The notes below the pieces were generated by a model. The model was given only the letters and a program-made list of their open reading frames with translations, had not been told where the DNA came from and did no database searches. A DNA stretch of 7,351 nucleotides, from the NCBI GenBank assembly GCA_025351615.1, contig JANXVP010000414.1, positions 1 through 7,351 on the forward strand. Direction: 5' to 3'. Numbering within the stretch: the first letter of the stretch is position 1; the number at the start of each line of letters is the position of its first letter. The DNA comes from Ramlibacter sp. GTDB lineage: Bacteria; Pseudomonadota; Gammaproteobacteria; Burkholderiales; Burkholderiaceae_C. The position numbers and the translations under genes were made by a program. This document shows positions 1-5,346 of the stretch, piece after piece.

Positions 1-139
1 GAAGCAGCGCCGTCCCCTGGCCCGCATCCGCCGGACGGCGGGCGACGTCCACGTAAGACGCGCCCGCCGCTTCCAGCGCGAGGCGCACGAATTCGCCGCG
101 ACCCGGGATCGTGGGCCAGTAGTGCAGTTCATATGACAT
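1..139 (-). CDS. Glutathione S-transferase, N-terminal fragment (runs off left edge)
   Basis: The first 46 codons of a glutathione S-transferase are present; the rest lies beyond the left edge. The N-terminus begins MSYELHYWPTIPGRGEFVRL, the first strand and helix of the thioredoxin-like GSH-binding domain as seen in pi/mu/sigma-like bacterial GSTs (a Tyr near the N-terminus, then GRGEFVRLALE). Known family role: conjugation of glutathione to electrophiles in the cytoplasm; the specific substrate cannot be told. I chose the ATG at 139-137 because the family's conserved start follows at once. There is no good Shine-Dalgarno directly before it: the nearest strong one (minus strand, 184-191) lies 44 nt upstream. 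The gene is divergent from the PEP-mutase-family gene at 282. Confidence 0.85.
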   Translation of the reverse strand, partial: MSYELHYWPTIPGRGEFVRLALEAAGASYVDVARRPADAGQGTALL

Positions 140-281
140 AGGTCGACTGTAGTCACTTCGCGGGCGCCAGCAAATCCGCGTATCCTCCTCCAGAAATAGA
201 GGGCGGAACGCGATTGGCCATCGCGCTGTCGGAGACGGCTGCTTTGGGTCCAGAAAGCCATCCACACACCGGAGGTGCCCC
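140..281. other. Divergent intergenic region
   Basis: This 142-bp gap separates the GST gene (minus) from the PEP-mutase-family gene (plus), so it should hold promoters in both directions. I see no convincing -35/-10 pair. It contains GGAGGT at 271-276 for the rightward gene and, on the minus strand, GGAGGAGG at 184-191 that is too far from the GST start to serve it directly. Confidence 0.5.
271..276 (+). promoter_or_regulatory. Ribosome binding site of the PEP-mutase-family gene
   Basis: GGAGGT lies five bases before the ATG at 282 and fixes this as the start, rather than the overlapping ATGs at 214 and 275 in other frames. Confidence 0.85.
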
Positions 282-1112
282 ATGCTCTCACCCCAGGACG
301 TGTCCGTCCGCAGGCGGGCCTTCCGCCAGCTGCACGCATCCGGCTGCTTCGTCATTCCCAATCCGTGGGACGCCGGCAGTGCGCGTTATCTTCAGGGCCT
401 CAGGTTCAAGGCGCTGGCGACCACCAGTTCGGGCGCGGCGTGGCGGCACGCGAAGGCGGACGGGCAGATGTCGCTCGACGAGGCACTCGTCCACCTGCGT
501 GAGATGGTCACCGCCACCGAGCTGCCGGTGAATGCCGACTTAGAACACGGCTTCGCGGCGGATTCCGCCGGCGTCGCCCGGAACGTGCGGCTGGCAATTG
601 ACACCGGTGTGGCCGGCTTGTCAATCGAGGATTCGACCGGTGACGCGAGCGAGCCGCTGCGCGACATCGCCTCCGCGGTGGAGCGAATGCGCGCCGCGCG
701 GGCGGCGATCGATGCAACGGGCGGCGAGACCTTGCTGGTCGGGCGCGCCGAGAATTTCATCGTTGGCCGCCCGGACCTGGAGGATACGATCCGACGCCTG
801 CAGGCCTACGCCGAAGCCGGCGCCGACTGCCTCTATGCCCCGGGCATCACCACGCGCGAGCAGATCGCCGCAGTCGTGGCCGCGGTGGCGCCCAAGCCCG
901 TCAATCTGCTGGTCGGCTCCGCCACCGGGCTCACCCTGCGCGACATCGAGGCGCTGGGTGTGCGCCGGGTGAGTGTCGGTGGCGCGATGGCGCGCACGGC
1001 TTGGGGCGGCTTCATGCGAGCGGCGCAGATGATCGCCATCGAGGGCAGATTCGACGGCTTTGCCGGCGCGGCGTCAGGTGCGCAGCTCAACGACTTGTTC
1101 AGCAAAGACTAG
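282..1112 (+). CDS. Isocitrate lyase/PEP mutase superfamily protein
   Basis: This complete 276-residue cytoplasmic protein has the (beta/alpha)8 signature of the phosphoenolpyruvate mutase/isocitrate lyase superfamily (PEP_mutase type). Visible landmarks are IPNPWDAGSAR (25-35), where the family binds the alpha-keto-acid; TTSSGAAW (47-54); NADLEHGF (84-91) with metal-site acidic residues Asp86 and Glu88; SIEDSTG (114-120); GRAENF (154-159); and RRVSVGGAMAR (228-238). The KKCGH-type catalytic cysteine loop of true isocitrate and methylisocitrate lyases is absent. It is therefore more likely in the group annotated as 2-methylisocitrate lyase-like or oxaloacetate-decarboxylase-like, cleaving or forming C-C or P-C bonds of an oxaloacetate- or phosphonopyruvate-like substrate. 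The length fits that group (about 250-290). The start is fixed by GGAGGT at 271-276. Its stop codon sits in a hairpin shared with the convergent remnant downstream. The exact substrate is unknown. Confidence 0.9.
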   Translation: MLSPQDVSVRRRAFRQLHASGCFVIPNPWDAGSARYLQGLRFKALATTSSGAAWRHAKADGQMSLDEALVHLREMVTATELPVNADLEHGFAADSAGVARNVRLAIDTGVAGLSIEDSTGDASEPLRDIASAVERMRAARAAIDATGGETLLVGRAENFIVGRPDLEDTIRRLQAYAEAGADCLYAPGITTREQIAAVVAAVAPKPVNLLVGSATGLTLRDIEALGVRRVSVGGAMARTAWGGFMRAAQMIAIEGRFDGFAGAASGAQLNDLFSKD

Positions 1113-1128
1113 CGCCCTTTCGGCGCTA
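1110..1128. terminator. Hairpin containing the stop codons of two convergent genes (possible bidirectional terminator)
   Basis: TAGCGCC (1110-1116) pairs perfectly with GGCGCTA (1122-1128) around the loop CTTTC. The left arm begins with the TAG stop of the PEP-mutase-family gene, and the right arm is the complement of the TAG stop of the minus-strand hydrolase remnant. The stem is GC-rich and symmetric, so it could act on both strands. There is no clear T-run on either side, so classical intrinsic termination is uncertain. Confidence 0.45.
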
Positions 1129-1379
1129 CCTCGCAGCGGCGGGGAAGGCCGGTAGCTTGCCCACGTCACGCGGGTCGTGCTGGATGATGACCGTCGCCTT
1201 CAGGTTCTCCTCGATCTGCTTGATGCGTTCGAGCGAGGCCAGCGTCTCCGCCCGGTCGTAGTTGAAGCTGGTCAGGCCTGACCTGGAGCTGGGCCAGTCA
1301 CCTCGGCGGCGGGTTTCGCCGACGCAGAAAACCCCGTGCAAAGACTGGCAATGAGCAGTGCGTGAAGGACTCGTCGCAT
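1126..1379 (-). pseudogene. Internally deleted remnant of an exported metallo-beta-lactamase-fold hydrolase
   Basis: Two pieces of one gene remain. The ATG at 1379-1377, with AAGGAG six bases upstream, opens MRRVLHALLIASLCTGFSAS followed by AKPAAEVTGPAPGQA and a TGA at 1274-1272: a normal Sec signal peptide plus the start of a mature protein. In a different frame, codons down to the TAG at 1128-1126 encode GLTSFNYDRAETLASLERIK, then QIEENLKATVIIQHDPRDVG and KLPAFPAAAR. I recognise this as the C-terminus of periplasmic MBL-fold hydrolases of the quorum-quenching-lactonase-like type, with the IQH-x-P/A-x-D segment near the end. Such proteins are about 300-330 residues, so roughly 240 residues are missing, including the HxHxDH zinc site. 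The two parts meet out of frame near 1270-1283. It is almost certainly non-functional. Family assignment rests on the C-terminal 50 residues. Confidence 0.8.
1270..1283. repeat. Perfect 14-bp palindrome at the deletion join
   Basis: GGTCAGGCCTGACC equals its own reverse complement. It coincides with the point where the signal-peptide frame hits TGA and the C-terminal fragment of the MBL-fold remnant begins. It may be a deletion scar or a chance palindrome. Confidence 0.7.
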
Positions 1380-1385
1380 CCTTGT

Positions 1386-1391
1386 CTCCTT
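1386..1391 (-). promoter_or_regulatory. Ribosome binding site of the hydrolase remnant
   Basis: On the minus strand AAGGAG lies six bases before the ATG at 1379. This intact site supports that the signal-peptide fragment is a true gene start and not a chance reading frame. Confidence 0.75.
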
Positions 1392-1507
1392 GGGGCAGCG
1401 ATCCTCCGCGCGCATGGCAAAGATTTTGCTGGTCGCGATGGCCGGTTCTTCGGCGACTTGCCGTTCTTACTGGTAGGCAGCGTCGAATACTTCGCCGACG
1501 CACATGT

Positions 1508-1512
1508 GGGAG
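1508..1512 (+). promoter_or_regulatory. Ribosome binding site of the CsgG-like gene
   Basis: GGGAG lies seven bases before the first of three consecutive in-frame ATG codons (1520, 1523, 1526). It argues against the far upstream ATG at 1358, whose extra residues overlap the remnant and do not look like protein. Confidence 0.65.
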
Positions 1513-1519
1513 CAGTGGA

Positions 1520-2293
1520 ATGATGATGCGTGGAACCGAACTCTCGTTGCATGAAGCAAACCGCCGCTGGCGGCCTGGAATCGCAATCATGGCAATCGCG
1601 GCGCTGGTCGCTGGCTGCGCCGATATGCCTGTGCAAGAGCCGGCCCGAGTCGATGCGGCGGCCAGCACACGTCAGCTGAAGGCGCTGCCGCGCAAGACGA
1701 GCGAACTCATACCGGTTTCAATCTACGAATTCCGCTCGACTGTCAGCGAGATCCAGGCGCGCGGCGCAACCGACATGTTCAAGACCGCGCTGGTCAACAG
1801 CGGTCAGTTCCGCGTGGTCGAACGGGCGCGCCTGAACGAAGGGGTGATTCGCGAGAAGCAGCTCAATGCAGGCGGGCTGAGTGCCGGCAGGAGTGCCACC
1901 CAGAAGCTGACCGAGGCCAGGTACCTGTTTGAAGGTGCGATCACGCAGGCCAACGCCGGCGAAACGCAGCGCGCGGGGGCCTTCGGCATCGCTGGCGCGC
2001 AGATCGGCGGCAGCACGAACCGAGACGTGATCGGCGTCGATGTACGCGTCGTCGAAGTCGCTACCGGCGATATCGTGGCCGCAGTCACCGTGCAAAAGGC
2101 GACCGCCGGCGACTCGGTGAACGTCTCTGGCATCGGCTCGCTGATCGGCACAGTGCTGGCGCAACGGGGCAAGAGCACCACTTACGTGCCGGACGTGCAG
2201 CTGCAGCAGCAGCGCAAGCAAAGCCTCGATGTGGCATTGCGCGCGGCGATCGACCAGGCCGTGGCCGAACTGGCCGAGCGCTTTGCTCACTGA
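1520..2293 (+). CDS. CsgG/HfaB-family outer-membrane lipoprotein
   Basis: This 257-residue lipoprotein has a basic N-region (RRWR, 16-18), a hydrophobic stretch (about 20-31) and the lipobox VAGC, which puts the lipidated cysteine at Cys33. The mature part matches the CsgG/HfaB family: IPVSIYEFRST (64-74, the first strand of the fold), MFKTALVNSGQFRVVERARL (86-105), ARYLFEGAIT (133-142), a glycine-rich stretch (152-164), and GVDVRVVEVATGDIV (172-186). In E. coli, CsgG forms a nonameric outer-membrane channel for curli subunits; HfaB does the analogous job for the Caulobacter holdfast anchor. The length is close to CsgG (277 with signal). The constriction-loop residues of CsgG are not obviously conserved, so channel activity is inferred from the family. 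No csgA, B, E or F homologue is seen here. An Lnt-like gene follows after 135 bp. Confidence 0.85.
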   Translation: MMMRGTELSLHEANRRWRPGIAIMAIAALVAGCADMPVQEPARVDAAASTRQLKALPRKTSELIPVSIYEFRSTVSEIQARGATDMFKTALVNSGQFRVVERARLNEGVIREKQLNAGGLSAGRSATQKLTEARYLFEGAITQANAGETQRAGAFGIAGAQIGGSTNRDVIGVDVRVVEVATGDIVAAVTVQKATAGDSVNVSGIGSLIGTVLAQRGKSTTYVPDVQLQQQRKQSLDVALRAAIDQAVAELAERFAH

Positions 2294-2428
2294 CGTTCCG
2301 CACCCCCTTCGGACGCCCTTATGACTCCGACTGTCAGACATTTTCCGGCCGGTCCTCGGTGTCGGGCTCGGACTGGCGATGCAGCGCCTGCGCAGATGCC
2401 CAGCGCGCTGCACTGAACTGGCGCCACC
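2294..2428. other. Gap between the CsgG-like and Lnt-like genes
   Basis: These 135 bp carry no recognisable gene. A 31-codon frame from the ATG at 2321 to the TGA at 2414 has no ribosome binding site and no familiar sequence. No strong terminator hairpin with a T-run is visible, so readthrough from the CsgG-like gene into the Lnt-like gene is possible. Confidence 0.5.
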
Positions 2429-4018
2429 GTGATCATCCTGCGTCGCTCCTGGTTCGAAGCCGGTGCTGCAGCCTGCGGCGGCGGTGCGTTGCTCGGACTC
2501 GCGTTTTCCAGCGACGCAGCCGGTTCGTTGGCGTGGATCGCGCTCGTTCCCTGGCTGCTCGTGGTGCGCCGGCTCGCGCCGCTGCCGGCCTTCGGGTTCG
2601 GGTGGGCGGGAGGCCTCGTGGCCGCATTGGTCACCTTCGGCTGGCTCGCGAACGTGCCGGCGTTCGGCGTCGCCCAGTTTGCCGTACTCGGTGGCTATGT
2701 CGCGCTTTATGCGGCGTGCTGGTGTGCCGGGCTCGCCATTCTGGCGCGGCGGCAACGCTCCTTGCTTCTGTACGCACCAGCACTGTGGGTGGCGCTCGAC
2801 GCGGTGCGCAACCACGCCGGTTTCCTTGCCCTTCCGATCGCCAGCCTGGCACAGAGCCAGCACGCGAATACCCCACTGCTGCAGCTGGCGTCGCTAGGCG
2901 GTGAAGCGGCAGTCACGTGGATCGTCGTGTTGGGCAACGTGGCAGTTGCAGCCCTGGCGCAGCGGCGCGTGTGGCGCGGCCCGCTGCTCGCCCTTGGGAC
3001 CGTCGCCGCCGCCCACGCCGCCGGCGCCATCATGCTGGGGGCCGCTGCCAGCGACGATGAAACGGTGGCCCCAATCAAGATCGCGGCGGTGCAACCGAAT
3101 ATCGGACTGCACGAGCGCGAAACCGCGGCGGGGCGCGATGCCATCTGGCAGCGTCTCGAACGCCTCAGCCTGGACGCGGCCGCCGCGCAGCCAGACTTGA
3201 TCGTGTGGCCCGAGACCGCGGTCGGCGATCCGCGGCACGATCCACAGCTGGCCGAGCGACTGCTCACGCTGTCGCGGGCGGCCGGTGCGCCATTGCTCGT
3301 CGGCGCATCCGAAACCGAAAAGTTCGCAGTCACCGAGCATGGCGGTCTCGGCGTGCGCGAGCGCGATGCCTACAACGCCGCGTACCTGGTGCGTGCCGAC
3401 ACGCCAATTGGCGAGCCCTATCGCAAGCGGCGCCTGATGCCGTTCGGCGAGTACACGCCTCTTGAGGGCCGCGTCGCGTGGCCGTCCTGGCTGGTTCCGG
3501 AGATTGCCCACGGCCGCTCCGGCGATTCCGATGCCGGTTTCGACGTGCCTCGGTCGTCGCCCGCGGCGCCGCCGCTGCGCATTGGCGTTGTGATCTGCTG
3601 GGAAAACCTGTTTGCGGACCTGTCGCGCCGGGCGGTGTCGGGGGGCAGTGCGATGCTGGTGCAGATGACGAATGACGCGTGGTTCGGCCCCGGCCGCGCC
3701 GCGTTGCAGCACAACGCCGCATCGGTGATTCGTGCGGTCGAAAACGGGGTACCCCTGGTGCTCGCATCCAACGCCGGCCCTTCGCTGGTGATCGATCGAT
3801 ACGGCCGCGTGGTGGGGCGCACCGCGCTGCAGTTCGACGTTGGCGTGGCCGTCGCATCGGTCGTCCCCGGCCATGCCGCCACGCCTTTTAATCGCTGGGG
3901 CGAGTGGTTCGCCGCAGCCTGCTGTGTGCTCACGCTCCAGGGACTCTGGACAGGTCGGTTGTCGACCGGCGCACCCCGAAGGCTTTCTTTCAATGTCAAC
4001 GCCAAGGAGGGCGCATGA
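2429..4018 (+). CDS. Apolipoprotein N-acyltransferase-like membrane protein (divergent Lnt)
   Basis: This 529-residue protein has the Lnt layout. Several N-terminal membrane segments (roughly 11-29, 32-49, 53-75, 83-105, 112-126, 160-178, 184-205) are followed by a periplasmic nitrilase-like domain (about 215-480) and a C-terminal membrane helix (about 490-508). The catalytic triad is visible: Glu262 in VWPETA, Lys333 in YRKRRLMPFGEY and Cys390 in VVICWENLF. TNDAWFG (414-420) and QHNAASVIRAVENG (427-440) also match the family. Lnt adds the third acyl chain to the N-terminal cysteine of lipoproteins at the inner membrane. Oddities: the E. coli residue Tyr388 is Trp391 here, and the LKWD tryptophan (Trp237) aligns with Glu231, so it may be a paralogue with altered specificity. 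The start is a GTG with no clear ribosome binding site; an in-frame TGA at 2414 rules out earlier starts. The stop overlaps the next start by ATGA. Confidence 0.85.
   Translation: MIILRRSWFEAGAAACGGGALLGLAFSSDAAGSLAWIALVPWLLVVRRLAPLPAFGFGWAGGLVAALVTFGWLANVPAFGVAQFAVLGGYVALYAACWCAGLAILARRQRSLLLYAPALWVALDAVRNHAGFLALPIASLAQSQHANTPLLQLASLGGEAAVTWIVVLGNVAVAALAQRRVWRGPLLALGTVAAAHAAGAIMLGAAASDDETVAPIKIAAVQPNIGLHERETAAGRDAIWQRLERLSLDAAAAQPDLIVWPETAVGDPRHDPQLAERLLTLSRAAGAPLLVGASETEKFAVTEHGGLGVRERDAYNAAYLVRADTPIGEPYRKRRLMPFGEYTPLEGRVAWPSWLVPEIAHGRSGDSDAGFDVPRSSPAAPPLRIGVVICWENLFADLSRRAVSGGSAMLVQMTNDAWFGPGRAALQHNAASVIRAVENGVPLVLASNAGPSLVIDRYGRVVGRTALQFDVGVAVASVVPGHAATPFNRWGEWFAAACCVLTLQGLWTGRLSTGAPRRLSFNVNAKEGA
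4004..4010 (+). promoter_or_regulatory. Ribosome binding site inside the end of the Lnt-like gene
   Basis: AAGGAGG lies four bases before the ATG at 4015, within the last codons of the Lnt-like gene. Together with the ATGA stop/start overlap (4015-4018) this indicates translational coupling and sets the start of the next gene. Confidence 0.85.
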
Positions 4019-5298
4019 TTCGTACGTTCCCACCACGCGCCGTGCGCGCGCGAAATCCATTCGCAGTTCCTGCAGTCTTGGTCCTGGCGCTCGCAGCGAT
4101 CGGGCCTGCTGCGGGCGCCACGCCCTTCACCACCGCAGATGGCCGTGTCAAGCAGGTCTTCTGCGAGATGTCGGCGATCAAGGGGCAGCTCACCAACACG
4201 GAATCGCGGTACACCGGCAGCGGCACCTGTATCGAGCTCGAATCGCCGCAGAAAGCCACCGACAAATCCACCACCACCAGCGAATTTCCACGCGTGAACG
4301 AAAGCACCGAGCTCTTCCGCGCGAACTGGACGTCGCAGGCCAGCTACAACCCGCTCACCAAGGAGACCTGGGAGAGGGTCACGATGCCGGCGCCAACCAC
4401 GGACGAGAAGTCACCGGTCGGCCGGCCCTACGGCAACTACGAGACCCGCATGATCTGCGCGACCGACCCATGGCTGACCGGCATCGGCGTCAACTGCACC
4501 GGCAAAACCGTCATGGCCACCGGCAACCTGGGCGACGCCGAAGCGATGCTGCGCAAGTTGAACTTGCCCGCCACGACGCCCAGCAAGCCGGCCCAGCTGC
4601 AGGCACTGGTCGCGACGCACGACCGCGAAGCAAAGCTGCAAACGCGCGTCACGAAGGTGGAAACCGACAACAAGGCCAGCCAGATCGTCATCGCCCCCAG
4701 GCCAAGCATCGTCGAGCCGCGCCAGGGCGGCACCTATCCGCCGCAAACGCCGCTGCGCGTTCGCATCGTACCCGCGAAGGATGCGAGGGACACCGCCTAC
4801 CGGATCGAGGTCCAGGTGCAGGTTAACTTCGACTGGCGCGAAGTCGCGACGGTTGCGACCCCCGCCGGGCTCGCGCAGTCGCCGCAGGGCTACCGGGGCT
4901 GGGGCGGAAAGCCCGGTGACCCCGTCACGGCGGTGACGGCGATCGCGGGAGCCTACCGCATGCGTGCACGCGGTAGTGCGCCGCAGATAGGCCAGCCCGG
5001 CGATTGGGTGGAATTCAAGATTGACGGTCAACCCGGCCCCCAGCTTGACGTGATGGACCTGGCGAAGCCGGCGCCGGGGAAAGCCGGCGCCACGGCGCAG
5101 TCCACAGCGGCGCGCGTGGCAGGGCAGTCCACCACCTTGAACGCACTGGGGACTTCGCCGGCCATCGCCGTGCAGAACAAGACGGGCTCCGCCTCGCTCA
5201 ACCCGCAACCGCTGCCGCCGGGTGGCGGACAGCTGACTCCCGGCAGTTTGCAGCAGGCACCTCGTGGCCTGCCGCAGGTGCCGAGTTCATTGCGTTGA
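4015..5298 (+). CDS. Exported protein with four-cysteine head and LNPQPLPP tail (paralogue A)
   Basis: I do not recognise this 427-residue protein's function. A signal peptide spans about 1-35 (hydrophobic 17-30, cleavage likely after AGA35), so it is exported. The mature head (36 to about 185) has four cysteines (Cys50, Cys72, Cys148, Cys161), which could make two disulfides in the periplasm or outside. A linker around 190-225 is charged and possibly helical. Residues 230-336 form a module, PSIVEPRQGG to DWVEFKI, rich in alternating hydrophobics with AYRIEVQVQV, QSPQGYRGWGG and YRMRARG; it looks like a fibronectin-III or Ig-like beta-sandwich (inference). The tail (about 340-427) is low-complexity, carries SLNPQPLPPGGG (394-405) and ends LPQVPSSLR. 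Module and tail recur in the next gene on a different head. It overlaps the Lnt-like gene by 4 bp and has a strong ribosome binding site. Confidence 0.85.
   Translation: MIRTFPPRAVRARNPFAVPAVLVLALAAIGPAAGATPFTTADGRVKQVFCEMSAIKGQLTNTESRYTGSGTCIELESPQKATDKSTTTSEFPRVNESTELFRANWTSQASYNPLTKETWERVTMPAPTTDEKSPVGRPYGNYETRMICATDPWLTGIGVNCTGKTVMATGNLGDAEAMLRKLNLPATTPSKPAQLQALVATHDREAKLQTRVTKVETDNKASQIVIAPRPSIVEPRQGGTYPPQTPLRVRIVPAKDARDTAYRIEVQVQVNFDWREVATVATPAGLAQSPQGYRGWGGKPGDPVTAVTAIAGAYRMRARGSAPQIGQPGDWVEFKIDGQPGPQLDVMDLAKPAPGKAGATAQSTAARVAGQSTTLNALGTSPAIAVQNKTGSASLNPQPLPPGGGQLTPGSLQQAPRGLPQVPSSLR
4702..5022 (+). repeat. Shared beta-rich module, copy 1
   Basis: This encodes residues 230-336 of paralogue A and is the counterpart of 5878-6228. 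Bases such as CGCAAACGCCGCTGCGCGT and CAGTCGCCGCAGGG are identical in both copies, so the two derive from a duplication. Homology continues into the tail. Confidence 0.85.
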
Positions 5299-5304
5299 CC
5301 CAGT

Positions 5305-5323
5305 TGCGCTGCCTTGCGGCGCA
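5305..5323 (+). promoter_or_regulatory. Intercistronic hairpin between the two paralogues
   Basis: TGCGCTGC (5305-5312) pairs with GCGGCGCA (5316-5323), eight pairs with one G-U, around a CTT loop. It lies nine bases before the ribosome binding site of the next gene and is followed by an A-rich stretch, not a T-run. An mRNA processing, stability or translation-setting role is more likely than termination. Confidence 0.45.
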
Positions 5324-5332
5324 CAAACAAAA

Positions 5333-5338
5333 AAGGAG
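5333..5338 (+). promoter_or_regulatory. Ribosome binding site of paralogue B
   Basis: AAGGAG lies eight bases before the ATG at 5347 and favours it over the in-frame ATG at 5314, which lies inside the hairpin loop region and would add basic residues before the signal peptide. Confidence 0.8.
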
Positions 5339-5346
5339 TCCGTCCC

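Larger units (their letters stand above)
1380..1519. other. Intergenic region upstream of the CsgG-like gene
   Basis: This 140-bp stretch lies between the divergent remnant and the CsgG-like lipoprotein gene and should contain the latter's promoter. A TTGCCG at 1458-1463 resembles a -35 box, but no -10 sits at a good distance (AATAC-like bases at 1486-1490 are too far). I do not call a promoter. Confidence 0.4.

Noticed and set aside
1450..1498. Seven-bp inverted repeat TCGGCGA ... TCGCCGA before the CsgG-like gene
   Set aside because: The arms are 34 bases apart and low in information for GC-rich DNA. No promoter can be placed relative to it, so I do not call an operator.
1358..1519. Upstream extension of the CsgG-like frame from the ATG at 1358
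   Set aside because: The added residues are Arg/Trp-rich, overlap the hydrolase remnant and would bury the lipoprotein signal. The ribosome binding site at 1508-1512 supports 1520.
1718..2863. 381-codon minus-strand open frame
   Set aside because: It lies opposite the CsgG-like and Lnt-like genes, is rich in Arg/His/Gly/Gln as expected from antisense GC-rich codons, and has no family motif.
2894..4060. 388-codon minus-strand open frame
   Set aside because: It is antisense to the Lnt-like gene, whose catalytic motifs are clear. Composition is biased to Arg, His and Gly, with no recognisable domain.
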